64,000 nt of DNA from JAACFF01 sp963701435 (lineage in GTDB: Bacteria; Chloroflexota; Anaerolineae; Promineifilales; Promineifilaceae), in the NCBI GenBank assembly GCA_963701435.1, contig CAVPAL010000006.1, positions 372,001 through 436,000 on the forward strand, written 5' to 3'. The notes below the pieces were generated by a model. The model ran no database searches. It had not been told where the DNA came from and worked only from the letters and a program-made list of their open reading frames with translations. How positions within the stretch are numbered: position 1 is the first letter of the stretch; every line of letters begins with the position of its first letter. The position numbers and the translations under genes were made by a program. This document shows positions 43,871 to 53,420 of this stretch, piece by piece.

Positions 43871-45592
43871 ATGGAAGAAAGTCGCCCCATGAATGGATTA
43901 ACCACTTTTGAACGTCGCCAAAATATTCTACGCCTGCTTGGGGAGCAGCCTGGTTTACGGGTCACTGACATGGCGGAGATTTTTCATGTTGCCGAAGGGA
44001 CGATACGCAACGACTTAAATGCCCTGGAATCTGAGGAAAAACTACGCCGTGTGCGCGGTGGAGCCGTTCTTGTTTCTCAAAGCACCTCCGAGCAGGAACC
44101 GAGTAAGGAAGCAGTTGCGGCCATCAGCCATGCCGATATTAAGCAGCGAATTGCCCGGTGGGCGGCCGATACCATCAAAGATGGAGATACAATTTTACTG
44201 GATGCCAGTTCAACCGTGCGCTTTATGGTCCCTTATTTGCAGGAACACAAGCGCTTGACGATTGTGACCAACGGTTTGGAAACAGCCAGGCAGCTGGCGC
44301 GCAATACGACGCATCCCGTTGTGCTGGTAGGCGGCATGGTGAATCGCAGTGGCAATGCCACAACTAGTTTGATTGGGCTGGATATGTTGCAAAACCTGCA
44401 CATTCGCACCGCTTACGTTTCTTGCGTTGGGTTTGATTTGCAAACGGGTTTGACGGAACGCCTTATCGAAGAAGCGCAATTGAAAGAGGCGATGCTGTCT
44501 TCTGTGCCACGCATCATGGCGCTGGTTGGCTCCAATAAAATTGGTGTGGTGAGTACGCTTCCTTTTGCTGCCCCGGAGCAAATCACACACTTTTTCACCG
44601 ACAGCGGCGTTGCGGCTGAGTTTATTGAACAGATGCGGCAGGCAAAAATCAATTTGACGGTTTGTGGTGAAAATACAGTGCGTTCGTTCATAGGAGAAGG
44701 AGATAGACCGCAGTTTACGATTGGTTTTGCCAATCAGAGTGAAGCGCTGCCTTTTGCCATTGATGTGCGTCGCAGCCTGGAGCGGGCGGCGGCCGACTTT
44801 GGTACTATTGATTTGGTAGTAGCCGATAATCAGCTGAGTGGGGAGGTGGCGCTGCAGGTGGCCGACAATTTGATCCAGCGGAATATTGACCTGGCGATTG
44901 AATATCAGATTGATTATAAAGCGGGTAATCTGATTATGAATAAATTCCAGGAGGCTGATATTCCGGTGATTGCGGTGGATATTCCCATGGTCGGGGCCAC
45001 CTTTTTTGGCGTGGACAATTACCGCGCCGGGCATATGGCCGGTGCAGCATTGGGGGCATGGGTGGTGGAGTCGTGGAACGGCCGTATTGATCATCTCCTC
45101 GTTTTGGAAGAACCCAGAGCCGGTTCGCTGCCGGAAGCACGCATCCAGGGACAGATAGATGGCTTACAAGAAGTTCTTGACCCAATCCCTGCGGAGCACA
45201 TTTTCTATCTGAATTCTGGAAATGTGAGTGCGATTAGTGAAACGGCCGTTGCCGATTGCCTGCAAATGATCCCCGACAGTCATCACATTGCCATTATCGC
45301 CTTTAACGACGAAGCTGCCTTTGGCGCTTTGCAGGCGGCGCGAAAAGTGAACCGTGAACAAGATGTGGTGCTTGTGGGACAAGGCGCAGAGCGCCTGGTA
45401 CACAGCGAAATACGCGATCCCCAGTCACGCTTGATTGGCTCAACGGCTTACATGCCGGAAAGGTATGGCGAAAAACTGATGGGATTGGCCTTGAAAATTT
45501 TGCATGGCGAATCGGTGCCGCCTGCGATTTACATGAATCACGTGTTCATCAACATCGATAATATTGACCGCTATTATCCGCCCGTTGACTGA
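43871..45592 (+). CDS. DeoR-type regulator fused to a periplasmic-binding-protein-like sugar domain
   Basis: 573 residues from the ATG at 43871 (43889 also possible). Residues about 1-250 are a complete DeoR-family repressor: FERRQNILRLLGEQPGLRVT, the HTH with GTIRNDLNALESEEKLRRVR GGA signature, and a DeoRC sugar-phosphate-sensing domain (DGDTILLDASSTVRFM; LTIVTNGLETARQLA; SCVGFDLQTGLTE). Instead of ending there, it continues with about 300 residues of Peripla_BP_4/LacI-effector type (FTIGFANQSEALPFAIDVRR; IPVIAVDIPMVGATFFGVDN; IIAFNDEAAFGALQAARK). Rhizobial RhaR is also DeoR-type but single. The fusion could sense both a sugar-phosphate and the free sugar. It is transcribed away from the rha operon. 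Confidence 0.85.
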   Translation: MEESRPMNGLTTFERRQNILRLLGEQPGLRVTDMAEIFHVAEGTIRNDLNALESEEKLRRVRGGAVLVSQSTSEQEPSKEAVAAISHADIKQRIARWAADTIKDGDTILLDASSTVRFMVPYLQEHKRLTIVTNGLETARQLARNTTHPVVLVGGMVNRSGNATTSLIGLDMLQNLHIRTAYVSCVGFDLQTGLTERLIEEAQLKEAMLSSVPRIMALVGSNKIGVVSTLPFAAPEQITHFFTDSGVAAEFIEQMRQAKINLTVCGENTVRSFIGEGDRPQFTIGFANQSEALPFAIDVRRSLERAAADFGTIDLVVADNQLSGEVALQVADNLIQRNIDLAIEYQIDYKAGNLIMNKFQEADIPVIAVDIPMVGATFFGVDNYRAGHMAGAALGAWVVESWNGRIDHLLVLEEPRAGSLPEARIQGQIDGLQEVLDPIPAEHIFYLNSGNVSAISETAVADCLQMIPDSHHIAIIAFNDEAAFGALQAARKVNREQDVVLVGQGAERLVHSEIRDPQSRLIGSTAYMPERYGEKLMGLALKILHGESVPPAIYMNHVFINIDNIDRYYPPVD

Positions 45593-45706
45593 TTTTTCTT
45601 AGCGTTTGCTCTTTATTTGATACTTTTGTGTCTATGGCCCTTGACGAAAATGGGGTTATGAACAGACTGACCTTATGTGATTTGCAGTTGGATTTTATAA
45701 GCATAC

Positions 45707-45875
45707 GCTGATTTGCAATAACGCTGCAGATCAGCCCTTACGGTTCTTTTGAAAAACGCTTAACCTTAATGAACTCTACCTCTAGTAGAACGACAGTAGA
45801 GCTGCGATTTTCGCGTTTCCCTGTTTGTAGGGTTCACATCCGTGAGGTCGTTGGTTCGAGTCCCTACGCGCCTAC
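45707..45875. repeat. Island end repeat, copy B (hairpin plus tRNA-Val 3' half)
   Basis: 169 bp, about 90% identical to copy A at 32912. It has the same stem-loop (GCTGATTTGCAATAACGCTG then CAGATCAGC), the same middle blocks and the same final tRNA-Val-like segment, here more degraded (a base lost before TTCGAG, CGCCTAC at the end). It lies between the rha regulator and the channel gene, so 33081-45875 is bracketed by the two copies. Bases 45593-45706 show nothing else. Confidence 0.72.
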
Positions 45876-45876
45876 T

Positions 45877-46752
45877 TTATTCTTTCTGATCCTCTTCAGG
45901 TTTCTCATCTGGTTTGCCCAATTGTTTACGAAGTTCTGCATTCAACGCTTGCAATTGCGCTTGCGTTTGTTTCTGCGCCTGCTGAACCGCTGCATTTTCT
46001 TGCTGAAGTTGTTTGATTTCTGCCAAAATTGCCTCGTTAGAAATGGAGTCCGCCTTGTTCGCGTTATTGCGCTCCCCTAAAAAAATGTTGGCTAAATACC
46101 CGGAGAGGGTACCGAAAACCGCTACCCCGGCAAAAATTACAAAGTTGGCTACAAAACGTCCGGCGGCGGTAACCGGATACTCATCTCCGTAGCCAACCGT
46201 CGAAATCGTGACAATCACCCACCACCACGCATCCTCGGCAGTCGTAATATTGGCATTTCGCGCCTGCGATTCAGCTTTTAATATCGCGATTGAGCCAAAT
46301 TCAAGAATCAGTATTACGCTCAGGATAATAAAAAGCAGCGCAGTATCTGCCCGTCTGGCAACCACAAGACGTACGACTTTACGCCCACCCATGCGTCGCA
46401 GTAAGCGCCACGTCCGCACGAAGCGCATAATGCGAGCCAAACTGGCGCCCGGCACAGGAAGACTACCCAATAGATCAAGCCAGCCAAAATGGTTAAAAAA
46501 ATACCGCCGTTTGGAATCGGCCGCGCGCAAACGCAGTAAAAAATCAATAAAAAAAACCAAACTCAACAAAACATTGACGCGTAATGCGACCTGGACAACA
46601 TCATCATCCCGGTCAAGCACCATAAAGACCAGGTTTAATATAGACAATGCGGTTAACACCAGTATGAAGAGTTCGTAATTAATATGCCGAACATCTTTAT
46701 TATTACTCAATTCTTCGTAATTGTCGGTTTGGTTTGTCTCGTTTGTGTTCAT
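45877..46752 (-). CDS. Voltage-gated-type potassium channel with C-terminal coiled coil
   Basis: 291 residues from the ATG at 46752; a start 8 codons upstream is possible. Several membrane helices precede an arginine-rich S4-like helix (RIMRFVRTWRLLRRMGGRKV), then the pore region with the selectivity filter TVGYGDEYP, a last helix, and a Gln/Glu-rich coiled coil (LAEIKQLQQENAAVQQAQKQ) of about 55 residues that should bundle the tetramer in the cytoplasm. It would pass potassium in response to membrane potential. Its stop codon lies 2 bases from repeat copy B, so its present C-terminus could have been set by that insertion. Confidence 0.88.
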   Translation of the reverse strand: MNTNETNQTDNYEELSNNKDVRHINYELFILVLTALSILNLVFMVLDRDDDVVQVALRVNVLLSLVFFIDFLLRLRAADSKRRYFFNHFGWLDLLGSLPVPGASLARIMRFVRTWRLLRRMGGRKVVRLVVARRADTALLFIILSVILILEFGSIAILKAESQARNANITTAEDAWWWVIVTISTVGYGDEYPVTAAGRFVANFVIFAGVAVFGTLSGYLANIFLGERNNANKADSISNEAILAEIKQLQQENAAVQQAQKQTQAQLQALNAELRKQLGKPDEKPEEDQKE

Positions 46753-46812
46753 ACTTTTTTCGAAAGGGCGCGCCATTCTATGTGCCTAGCAATAGATAAT
46801 TTTTTAGACACT

Positions 46813-46842
46813 GTGTGACTATCTATTTTTACAAAGTCACAC
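46813..46842. promoter_or_regulatory. Inverted repeat in the spacer between the channel gene and dnaE
   Basis: GTGTGACT and AGTCACAC (8 bp) with a 14-base AT-rich loop. It lies 60 bp before the channel start, in its likely promoter zone. The rest of the spacer (46777-47063) holds one ACGGCCGT and no gene. Confidence 0.35.
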
Positions 46843-47063
46843 ATAACATTATCACCATTTCAAGATCGTTGGCATTATATCACAAGGAGAATGAGAAACG
46901 GCCGTTTTGCGATTCCGCGATCTGACTTGCCAACTACTTCCCAGCCCCAAATCCCATCCTTAAAAAATGACGCTCACAATCAATCCTGTGTTATACTTGT
47001 AGCTGCGGGAGAATACAACAAAACTCCACCCTCACGCCCGAGAATGCAAGCTGGTGAAACCAT

Positions 47064-50000
47064 ATGCCTGAACATCAACCCTTTGCTCATCTGCATGTCC
47101 ACAGCGAGTTTTCCTTGCTCGACGGCCTCAGCCGGATTGATGATCTCGTTGCGCGCGCAGTCGAACTAAACCAGCCGGCCATCGCCCTGACCGACCACGG
47201 CGCAATGTATGGCACGCTACCCTTCTACCGCGCCGCCAAAAGAGCTGGCGTCAATCCCATCATCGGGATCGAGACCTATCTATCCATGCGCGGGATGCAG
47301 GACAAAGACCCGCAGTTAGACAAAGAGCGTTTCCACATGCTGCTGCTGGCGCAAAACCAGAGCGGTTACATGAACCTCCTGGAAATCGCCAGCCTGGCGC
47401 AGCTAGAAGGATTTTATTACAAACCACGCATCGACCGCGCGTTTATGGCGCGTCACAGCGACGGCATCATCGCCACGACCGGCTGTATGGCGGCCGAAAT
47501 CCCGCGCGCGCTTGGGAACGGCAACATGAAGCTGGCCCACAAACTAATGGGCGAGTACCTGGATATTTTTGGCAAAGAGCGTCTGTTCATTGAACTGCAA
47601 GAACATCATATTCCCGAACTAACCGATATCAATAAAAAGCTGGTTGGCATGGCAGCGCGCTACGGTCTGGAAAATAATTTTCTGGCCACCAATGACGTCC
47701 ATTACACGCGCGCGGAAGATGCAAACCCGCACGAAGTGCTGCTTTGTATTCAGACCGGTTCAACCGTAAAAAATCCCAAGCTCTCCTTTTCTGACAAAGA
47801 ATATTATTTGAAATCGCACGCTGAGATGGCGGCACTGTTTGGCGACATTCCCGGCGCGCTGAGCAACAGCTTGCTGATTGCTGAGATGTGCCATGTCGAT
47901 CTTGATTCCGAGGGGTACCACCTGCCTGATTTTGAGACGCCGCCAGGGCTTGATGCCCACGCCTATTTGCGCCGTCTGTGCGAGAAGGGGTTGGCCTGGC
48001 GTTATGGCGATGATCGCGCCCAGAATGACGCCGCCTTACGCGCGCGGCTGGAACATGAGTTAAACATTATCAACCGCATGGGGTTCGATACCTATTTTTT
48101 GATTGTGTGGGACTTGTGCGAATGGGCGGTACGCAGCGATGCATGGTGGCAAATGCACCAGGATCCATATCCGTATGACAGCTATGCCGAGTGGAAGAAG
48201 AACGATATCTGGTGGAACGTACGCGGCTCCGGAGCCGGATCGGTGGTGGCCTATACGCTGGGCATCACCAGCATCGATCCGCTCGTCAACGGCTTGATTT
48301 TTGAACGCTTTTTGAATCCCGGGCGGGTGTCAATGCCCGATATCGATCTGGATTACCCTGATGACGCGCGCCACTGGATGGTGGCGTATACCAAGCGGCG
48401 TTATGGGCATGAAAAGGTGGCCCAAATCATCACGTTTGGAACGCTGGGCGCGCGCGCGGCGATTCGGGATGTCGGGCGCGCCATGGATATGCCCTTGCCG
48501 GAGGTGGACGCTATCGCGCGTTTGATTCCGGCCATCCCGGGCAAACCGGCCAAAATTGATAATGTTCTGGATGCAGAGCATGAATTCTATTCGGTGGAAT
48601 TAACGGAACGGTATAAACGCGAAACGGCCGTTAAAACCCTCCTCGACACCGCCAAAAATCTGGAGGGCATCGCCCGCCACGCCTCCAGCCATGCCGCAGG
48701 CGTAATTGTCTCGGATCGGCCGTTGCATGAATATGTGCCTCTCAACCGTCCTACCAGCGGCGACGAAGGGCTGGGTGGAGTTGACCGCGTCACCCAATGG
48801 CCGATGGAAATTGTCGAATCAATTGGCCTGCTAAAAGTTGATTTCCTCGGCCTGAGCACCCTCACCGTCATGCGTCGCGCGGCGCGGCTGATTGAAGCGC
48901 GGTATGGCATCGAGTATACGATGGACAATATTCCTTACGATGTGGGGCAGATTGGCCCAGACCCGGAAAAAAAACCTGACCAATTATTTGACATGCTGGG
49001 CCGGGGTGAAGTAGCAGGCGTATTCCAGGTAGAAGGCGCCGGCATGCGCCGCTTGATGATGGAAATGCGCCCGCGCCGTTTCGATCACATCATTGCAGCG
49101 ATTTCGCTTTACCGGCCGGGACCGATGGAAAACATTCCCGAATATATCCGGCGCATGCACGCCGCCATTTACGATAATAAAAACATCGTCGAATACCATA
49201 CGCCGGCGCTGGAACCGATTTTGCAAGACACGTATGGCATTCTGGTTTACCAGGAACAAATTATCCGCATTGCGTCTGACCTGGCGGGATACGCGCCCGG
49301 CGACGCCGATATGATCCGCAAAGCCGTCGCCAAGAAGAAAAAGAAGCTGATGGAGGAGCACCGCATCAAATTTACCGAAGGGGCCATGGCGCGCGGCTTC
49401 AGTAAAGCGGTATGCGATTCCATTTGGGGCGATATTGAGTTTTTTGCCCGCTACGGGTTCAACAAAGCGCATGCGGCCGACTATGCTAAGGTGACCTGCC
49501 AGACAGCGTTTTTGAAAGCTCATTATCCGGTCGAATATCTAACCGCCATGCTCAGCGTGGAGCGGGACAACACGGATAAAGTGCGCCGCTACTTTTCGGA
49601 AGCCAAAAACCTGGGCATTGACATTGAGCCGCCCGATATCAACCGCTCTCATCTCGATTTCACGATTGAAGATGACGGCGAACGGCCGCGTATCCGTTTT
49701 GGTTTGGGCGCGATTAAAAATGCGGGTGCAGCAGCGCTCAATCTGATCATTGAAGAACGCGAACAGGCAGGCGTCTTCAAGGATTTGCAAGATTTGTGCG
49801 ATCGCGTTGATCTGCGCCGGGTGGGCAAACGCGCGCTGGAGTTCATGATTAAAGCGCGCGTGTTTGAAAGCTGGGGCAGCGTAACGCAGTTCCTGGAAGC
49901 GCTGGACCGGATTGTCGGCGAAAGCGGCAAATCACATGACGCCGCAGCCGCAGGGCAAATGAGTTTGTTTGGCGCTTTGGGCGGCGGCGCCAATGGCTTC

Positions 50001-51038
50001 AAGCTGGAGGTCAATCTTCTAAAACAGCCGCAAGATTTGAAGCTGGTTGAGCATAAACAATTGTTGGAATGGGAAAAAGAGGCTTTGGGCGTGCATGTGT
50101 CGGAGCATCCTCTGGAACGGCCGTTAGCCCTCATGCAGTCCCATACCAGCGCCATAATTGGAGACATTGACGCCAACTGGAGCGGAAAACAGGTACGGCT
50201 GGCGGGCATGATCAGCCACCTGCGCACGCTGACAACCAAAAAGGGCGATCCGATGGCGTTTGGCACGCTGGAAGACCTCGACAACAAGATAGATGTGGTC
50301 TTTTTTCCGCGCACCTGGTTAGCTTACCGTGACGAAGTGCAAGTGGACCAGGTTGTTTTGCTAACCGGTAAAGTTCAAAAGAAAGATGAGGAAATAAACA
50401 TTATTGTGGATAAAGTTTCAACAACAGTAGAAACAGCCCGGGCGGCTTATTCAGCGTGGGATGCAGAGGTTGTGACAGCGCCGCCGCCTGTCAAAAAGGG
50501 CAACGGGCATCATCACCCCGCGCCAACTGTTTCTCCGCCGCAGTCAAAAAACAGATCCACGTCAACAATGGCTGAAGAGGGCGCACAATATTCTCCGCCA
50601 CCGCCGCCACCTAATTTCGAGGATGATTGGGGATCGCCGCCAAATGAAACCATCACAGAATCACCCCCGGCGGCAAGTTCTGCCTCGCCTGCTGCTCAAC
50701 CAAAGCAGGTTGAAGTCACTGAAAAAGTGAACGCAGAAAACGTATATGCCGAGAAAGTGTATACGGCCATCAGCGGGGCGGCTGTGCATGCGCCGGATGC
50801 CGGCAACGGCCGTTCCCAAATCGTCGTGGTTGAAATTAAGCCGGCCGGCAACTGGCAAGAAGCCTTTCGCCGGTCAATTGCACTGGCCAGCGACTTCCAG
50901 GGAGCTGACAAACTCAGACTACGTCTTCACGGGCAATCATTGCACATGGATTTTCCCGATCAAAACACAAACTGCTGCAATGAATTATTAGATGCTTTGG
51001 AACGCCTTCCCGGCATTATGCGCGTCTATTCCGGCTAG
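47064..51038 (+). CDS. dnaE: DNA polymerase III alpha subunit
   Basis: 1324 residues. PHP domain at the N-terminus (HLHVHSEFSLLDG; TDHGAMYG; FLATNDVHYT), palm with catalytic aspartates in MPDIDLDYPDD (about 424-434), GSGAGSVVAYTLGI, helix-hairpin-helix and an OB domain (IIGDIDANWSGKQVRLAGMI). There is a small aromatic insertion near 355-380 (WWQMHQDPYPYDSYAEWKKN). The C-terminal 180 residues are a Pro/Ser/Ala-rich linker (PPPPPPNFEDDWGSPP) and a last small domain ending LLDALERLPGIMRVYSG. It is the replicative polymerase. 4 kb without a frame break shows that sequence quality is good here. It converges with the dipeptidase gene. Confidence 0.95.
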   Translation: MPEHQPFAHLHVHSEFSLLDGLSRIDDLVARAVELNQPAIALTDHGAMYGTLPFYRAAKRAGVNPIIGIETYLSMRGMQDKDPQLDKERFHMLLLAQNQSGYMNLLEIASLAQLEGFYYKPRIDRAFMARHSDGIIATTGCMAAEIPRALGNGNMKLAHKLMGEYLDIFGKERLFIELQEHHIPELTDINKKLVGMAARYGLENNFLATNDVHYTRAEDANPHEVLLCIQTGSTVKNPKLSFSDKEYYLKSHAEMAALFGDIPGALSNSLLIAEMCHVDLDSEGYHLPDFETPPGLDAHAYLRRLCEKGLAWRYGDDRAQNDAALRARLEHELNIINRMGFDTYFLIVWDLCEWAVRSDAWWQMHQDPYPYDSYAEWKKNDIWWNVRGSGAGSVVAYTLGITSIDPLVNGLIFERFLNPGRVSMPDIDLDYPDDARHWMVAYTKRRYGHEKVAQIITFGTLGARAAIRDVGRAMDMPLPEVDAIARLIPAIPGKPAKIDNVLDAEHEFYSVELTERYKRETAVKTLLDTAKNLEGIARHASSHAAGVIVSDRPLHEYVPLNRPTSGDEGLGGVDRVTQWPMEIVESIGLLKVDFLGLSTLTVMRRAARLIEARYGIEYTMDNIPYDVGQIGPDPEKKPDQLFDMLGRGEVAGVFQVEGAGMRRLMMEMRPRRFDHIIAAISLYRPGPMENIPEYIRRMHAAIYDNKNIVEYHTPALEPILQDTYGILVYQEQIIRIASDLAGYAPGDADMIRKAVAKKKKKLMEEHRIKFTEGAMARGFSKAVCDSIWGDIEFFARYGFNKAHAADYAKVTCQTAFLKAHYPVEYLTAMLSVERDNTDKVRRYFSEAKNLGIDIEPPDINRSHLDFTIEDDGERPRIRFGLGAIKNAGAAALNLIIEEREQAGVFKDLQDLCDRVDLRRVGKRALEFMIKARVFESWGSVTQFLEALDRIVGESGKSHDAAAAGQMSLFGALGGGANGFKLEVNLLKQPQDLKLVEHKQLLEWEKEALGVHVSEHPLERPLALMQSHTSAIIGDIDANWSGKQVRLAGMISHLRTLTTKKGDPMAFGTLEDLDNKIDVVFFPRTWLAYRDEVQVDQVVLLTGKVQKKDEEINIIVDKVSTTVETARAAYSAWDAEVVTAPPPVKKGNGHHHPAPTVSPPQSKNRSTSTMAEEGAQYSPPPPPPNFEDDWGSPPNETITESPPAASSASPAAQPKQVEVTEKVNAENVYAEKVYTAISGAAVHAPDAGNGRSQIVVVEIKPAGNWQEAFRRSIALASDFQGADKLRLRLHGQSLHMDFPDQNTNCCNELLDALERLPGIMRVYSG

Positions 51039-51042
51039 GACC

Positions 51043-52110
51043 CTACTCTGACCAGGCGCGCCGCAGCAAATTGATCCAGTTCCCGCCCATGATATTGACC
51101 ACATCCGTTTTTGCATACCCGTAGCTGCGTAATTTTTCGGCGAGCAAAGGCAAATCGCCGATGTGGTCAAGTTCAGCCGGAATATCCTCCGCGCCAAAAC
51201 CGCCGTCAAAATCGCTGCCGATGCCAACATGCGACGCATCCCCTAAAAGCTGGCAGATATAGTCAATGTGGGCAATAACCTGATCAAGCGTCACCAGCTC
51301 TTTGGGTTCCCCTTTTATCTGTCCGGCGCGCAAAAAACGATTGTATAAAACTACGCCAATAACGCCGTTTCGTTCCCCAATGCAGTGAATTTGCACATCG
51401 CTCAACTGACGCTCGCCCGGAACCAATGCACGCGCATTGCAATGGGTGGCCACAACCGGGCCTGTGTACCGGTCGAGCGCTTCCAAAGTCGCTTTTTCAT
51501 TCATATGGGTCAAATCAAGAATCAGGCCAAACTCAGCCATGATTTCCAACAGCGTGATCCCTTTTGGAGTCAACCCATGCTGCGCGCTGCGCCACGCCCC
51601 GGCGGCGTAACGGGTGTCATCCCAGGCCAGGCCAACGGCGCGCAGCCCTTTCTCCGCCCACATTTCGACCTCTTCCGGTTCGCGAATGGGGTCGGCGCCT
51701 TCCATCAAGGGCAGAATACCGATTAACGGCCGTTCCTCCGTCTGACTCTCCAACACAATTTCCAGGTCGGACAGCGAACCAACCAGCCGCAGCCCATTCC
51801 TTTCGTCATCGCACAAACGCCGGTAATAATCCAGTTGACTCATTCCCAGCTTGTGCGCTTCAGCGGCATTGGTATAGGTTAAACGCGTGTCGCCGCCAAG
51901 TTTAACGGCCGTTTTCGCAGGAGAAACAAAAATTGTGCCCCAAACCAACCCCACGCCGGCCTTGCGCATCTCAGGAAAGGCCACGGTCGCTGTGCCGCGC
52001 TTGTTATCAGGCAGATCCCTGCTGCGAATGTCCGCCACCGGCTTGAGCGGGTCACGGCCGTATTTCAGCGCATTGTAAGCAATATCAAGATGTGCATCGA
52101 CAATAAACAA
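51043..52110 (-). CDS. Membrane-dipeptidase (M19) family peptidase
   Basis: 355 residues of the renal-dipeptidase family. The binuclear zinc site is intact: HLD at residues 7-9, Glu in LMEGADP, His in DLTHMNE and ATHCNAR, and IGSDFDGGFG. It cleaves dipeptides, including D-amino-acid-containing and cyclic ones. No signal peptide, so probably cytoplasmic. It lies 4 bp from the convergent dnaE end. A perfect 16-bp hairpin separates it from nfo upstream. Substrate unknown. Confidence 0.92.
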   Translation of the reverse strand: MFIVDAHLDIAYNALKYGRDPLKPVADIRSRDLPDNKRGTATVAFPEMRKAGVGLVWGTIFVSPAKTAVKLGGDTRLTYTNAAEAHKLGMSQLDYYRRLCDDERNGLRLVGSLSDLEIVLESQTEERPLIGILPLMEGADPIREPEEVEMWAEKGLRAVGLAWDDTRYAAGAWRSAQHGLTPKGITLLEIMAEFGLILDLTHMNEKATLEALDRYTGPVVATHCNARALVPGERQLSDVQIHCIGERNGVIGVVLYNRFLRAGQIKGEPKELVTLDQVIAHIDYICQLLGDASHVGIGSDFDGGFGAEDIPAELDHIGDLPLLAEKLRSYGYAKTDVVNIMGGNWINLLRRAWSE

Positions 52111-52154
52111 GGTGATTCCTTACTCCTTTTGGGGACAAATGACGAAGGGCGGAG

Positions 52155-52192
52155 GACGAAAGACCAATGAGCAGCGTCATTGGTCTTTCGTC
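52155..52192. repeat. Long perfect hairpin between nfo and the dipeptidase gene
   Basis: GACGAAAGACCAATGA and TCATTGGTCTTTCGTC form a 16-bp perfect stem with a 6-base loop. On the minus strand it lies behind nfo and before the dipeptidase gene. No U-tract follows on the minus strand, so it is a processing or attenuating hairpin rather than a classical terminator. Confidence 0.55.
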
Positions 52193-52234
52193 TGCGGTCA
52201 AAAAAATTACAAACCTGACAAACACCCGCCCCTT

Positions 52235-53110
52235 TTAGGAAAACCGCAGTTGGCGCAGAATCGCCAGATTCACCGCATCCATTTCTATCTCGCCGCCGTC
52301 CGCATCTTTTTCTATTTTAGGGGTCTCCAGATGGGCAGCATGATTGGCCCAGCGGGGATCATTCAAAAAGTTGGCAAACCCCTGCTTGCCGATGGCGCCT
52401 TCGCCAATATGGGCATGGCGGTCTTTATTCTGGCCAAGCTCAAATTTGCTGTCATTGAAATGGAAGAATTTGATATGTTCTAATCCTACAATCCGGTCAA
52501 ACTCCTCCAGCGTGGCGGTATATGCTTGCGGCGTGCGGATATCGTAGCCGGCGGCAAAAACGTGGCAGGTATCAAAACAAATGCCCAGGCGCGGATGATG
52601 GCCGGCCTGTTCTAATATGTAGGCCAAATGCTCAAATCGCGCGCCCAGGTTAGTGCCCTGTCCGGCCATCGTTTCCAGGCAGATAGTTGTGTTTGGCGCC
52701 GAAACGGCCGTTTCCACCAGCAGTCGTTTGACCCCGCGTACAATTTTGTCCAGTCCGGATTGCTCATCGCCGCTCATATATGAGCCGGGATGAAAAGTAA
52801 TGAGTGGTATACCCAAAGCGCCCACCCGTTCAACCTCAATCTTGAGCGCCTGGTAAGATTTTTCCCACAAAGCGGGATCCGGCGAGGCGATATTGATCAG
52901 ATAGCTGGCATGCACCGCAACCGGGTGAATATCGGTAAAATCCTCCGCAGCCTGGCTGTATTTTTCGAGGTCTTCCTCACTCAGCGGTTTTGCTTTCCAC
53001 TGCCGGTTGCTTTTCGTAAAAACCAGCATCGTCTCACAGCCAATGTCTTGCGCCCGTTCAAACGCCTTAAAAACTCCCCCGGCCGAACTGATATGTGCTC
53101 CGATTCGCAT
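52235..53110 (-). CDS. nfo: Endonuclease IV (AP endonuclease)
   Basis: 291 residues. The family's metal-binding residues are visible in MRIGAHISSAGG, VHASYLINIASP, ITFHPGSYMSG, ICLETMAGQGTNLG, ICFDTCHVFAAGYD, FFHFNDSK, and DRHAHIGEG. It cuts DNA at abasic sites during base-excision repair. The start ATG is followed immediately by the conserved IGAHIS. An unknown small protein gene lies 30 bp upstream in the same direction. No anomalies. Confidence 0.95.
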   Translation of the reverse strand: MRIGAHISSAGGVFKAFERAQDIGCETMLVFTKSNRQWKAKPLSEEDLEKYSQAAEDFTDIHPVAVHASYLINIASPDPALWEKSYQALKIEVERVGALGIPLITFHPGSYMSGDEQSGLDKIVRGVKRLLVETAVSAPNTTICLETMAGQGTNLGARFEHLAYILEQAGHHPRLGICFDTCHVFAAGYDIRTPQAYTATLEEFDRIVGLEHIKFFHFNDSKFELGQNKDRHAHIGEGAIGKQGFANFLNDPRWANHAAHLETPKIEKDADGGEIEMDAVNLAILRQLRFS

Positions 53111-53140
53111 AAATCTCCCTCTTGTAAAAAAATCGATCGT

Positions 53141-53365
53141 TTAACGCGTCAATTCATCCGATATTTCACTGCTCAGATATCCGATTGTTTCCATACCATC
53201 CAATGAATAAACGCCATCGCCCACAACACGCCACATAGGGTTGCCGGCCAGGTCCAAAATAAAATCTTTCTGCATTCGTCCAGTCGGTTCACCCTCCAAT
53301 GTGTAAAGAATGTTTCCTTCCAGATAGGCAAACTGTTCACCTTTGCGGTCAATTAATCCACGCAT
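53141..53365 (-). CDS. Small conserved-looking protein of unknown function
   Basis: 74 residues with a strong GGGAGG ribosome site 8 bases before the ATG. The sequence has three or four short strand-turn units with a recurring Gly-x-x-Tyr/Leu-x-Leu-x-Gly pattern (GNILYTLEGEP, GVYSLDGMETIGYL), suggesting a small beta-sheet repeat fold. I do not recognise a named family. It is 30 bp upstream of nfo and probably in the same transcript. Confidence 0.6.
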   Translation of the reverse strand: MRGLIDRKGEQFAYLEGNILYTLEGEPTGRMQKDFILDLAGNPMWRVVGDGVYSLDGMETIGYLSSEISDELTR

Positions 53366-53379
53366 CGTTACTCCCTCCC

Positions 53380-53412
53380 GGATTGGGCAACGGAGACTCC
53401 GTTCCGCAATCC
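53380..53412. repeat. Hairpin behind the LysM/LTD gene
   Basis: GGATTG...CAATCC and AACGGA...TCCGTT nest into one stem with a 3/3 internal loop around GAC. It lies between the LysM/LTD gene stop and the small gene's ribosome site, so it may separate the two transcripts. Confidence 0.45.
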
Positions 53413-53420
53413 ATCTTTAA

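Noticed and set aside
32912..45875. The 169-bp repeats as part of a CRISPR array
   Set aside because: Only two copies, 12.8 kb apart, with no spacers and no cas genes.
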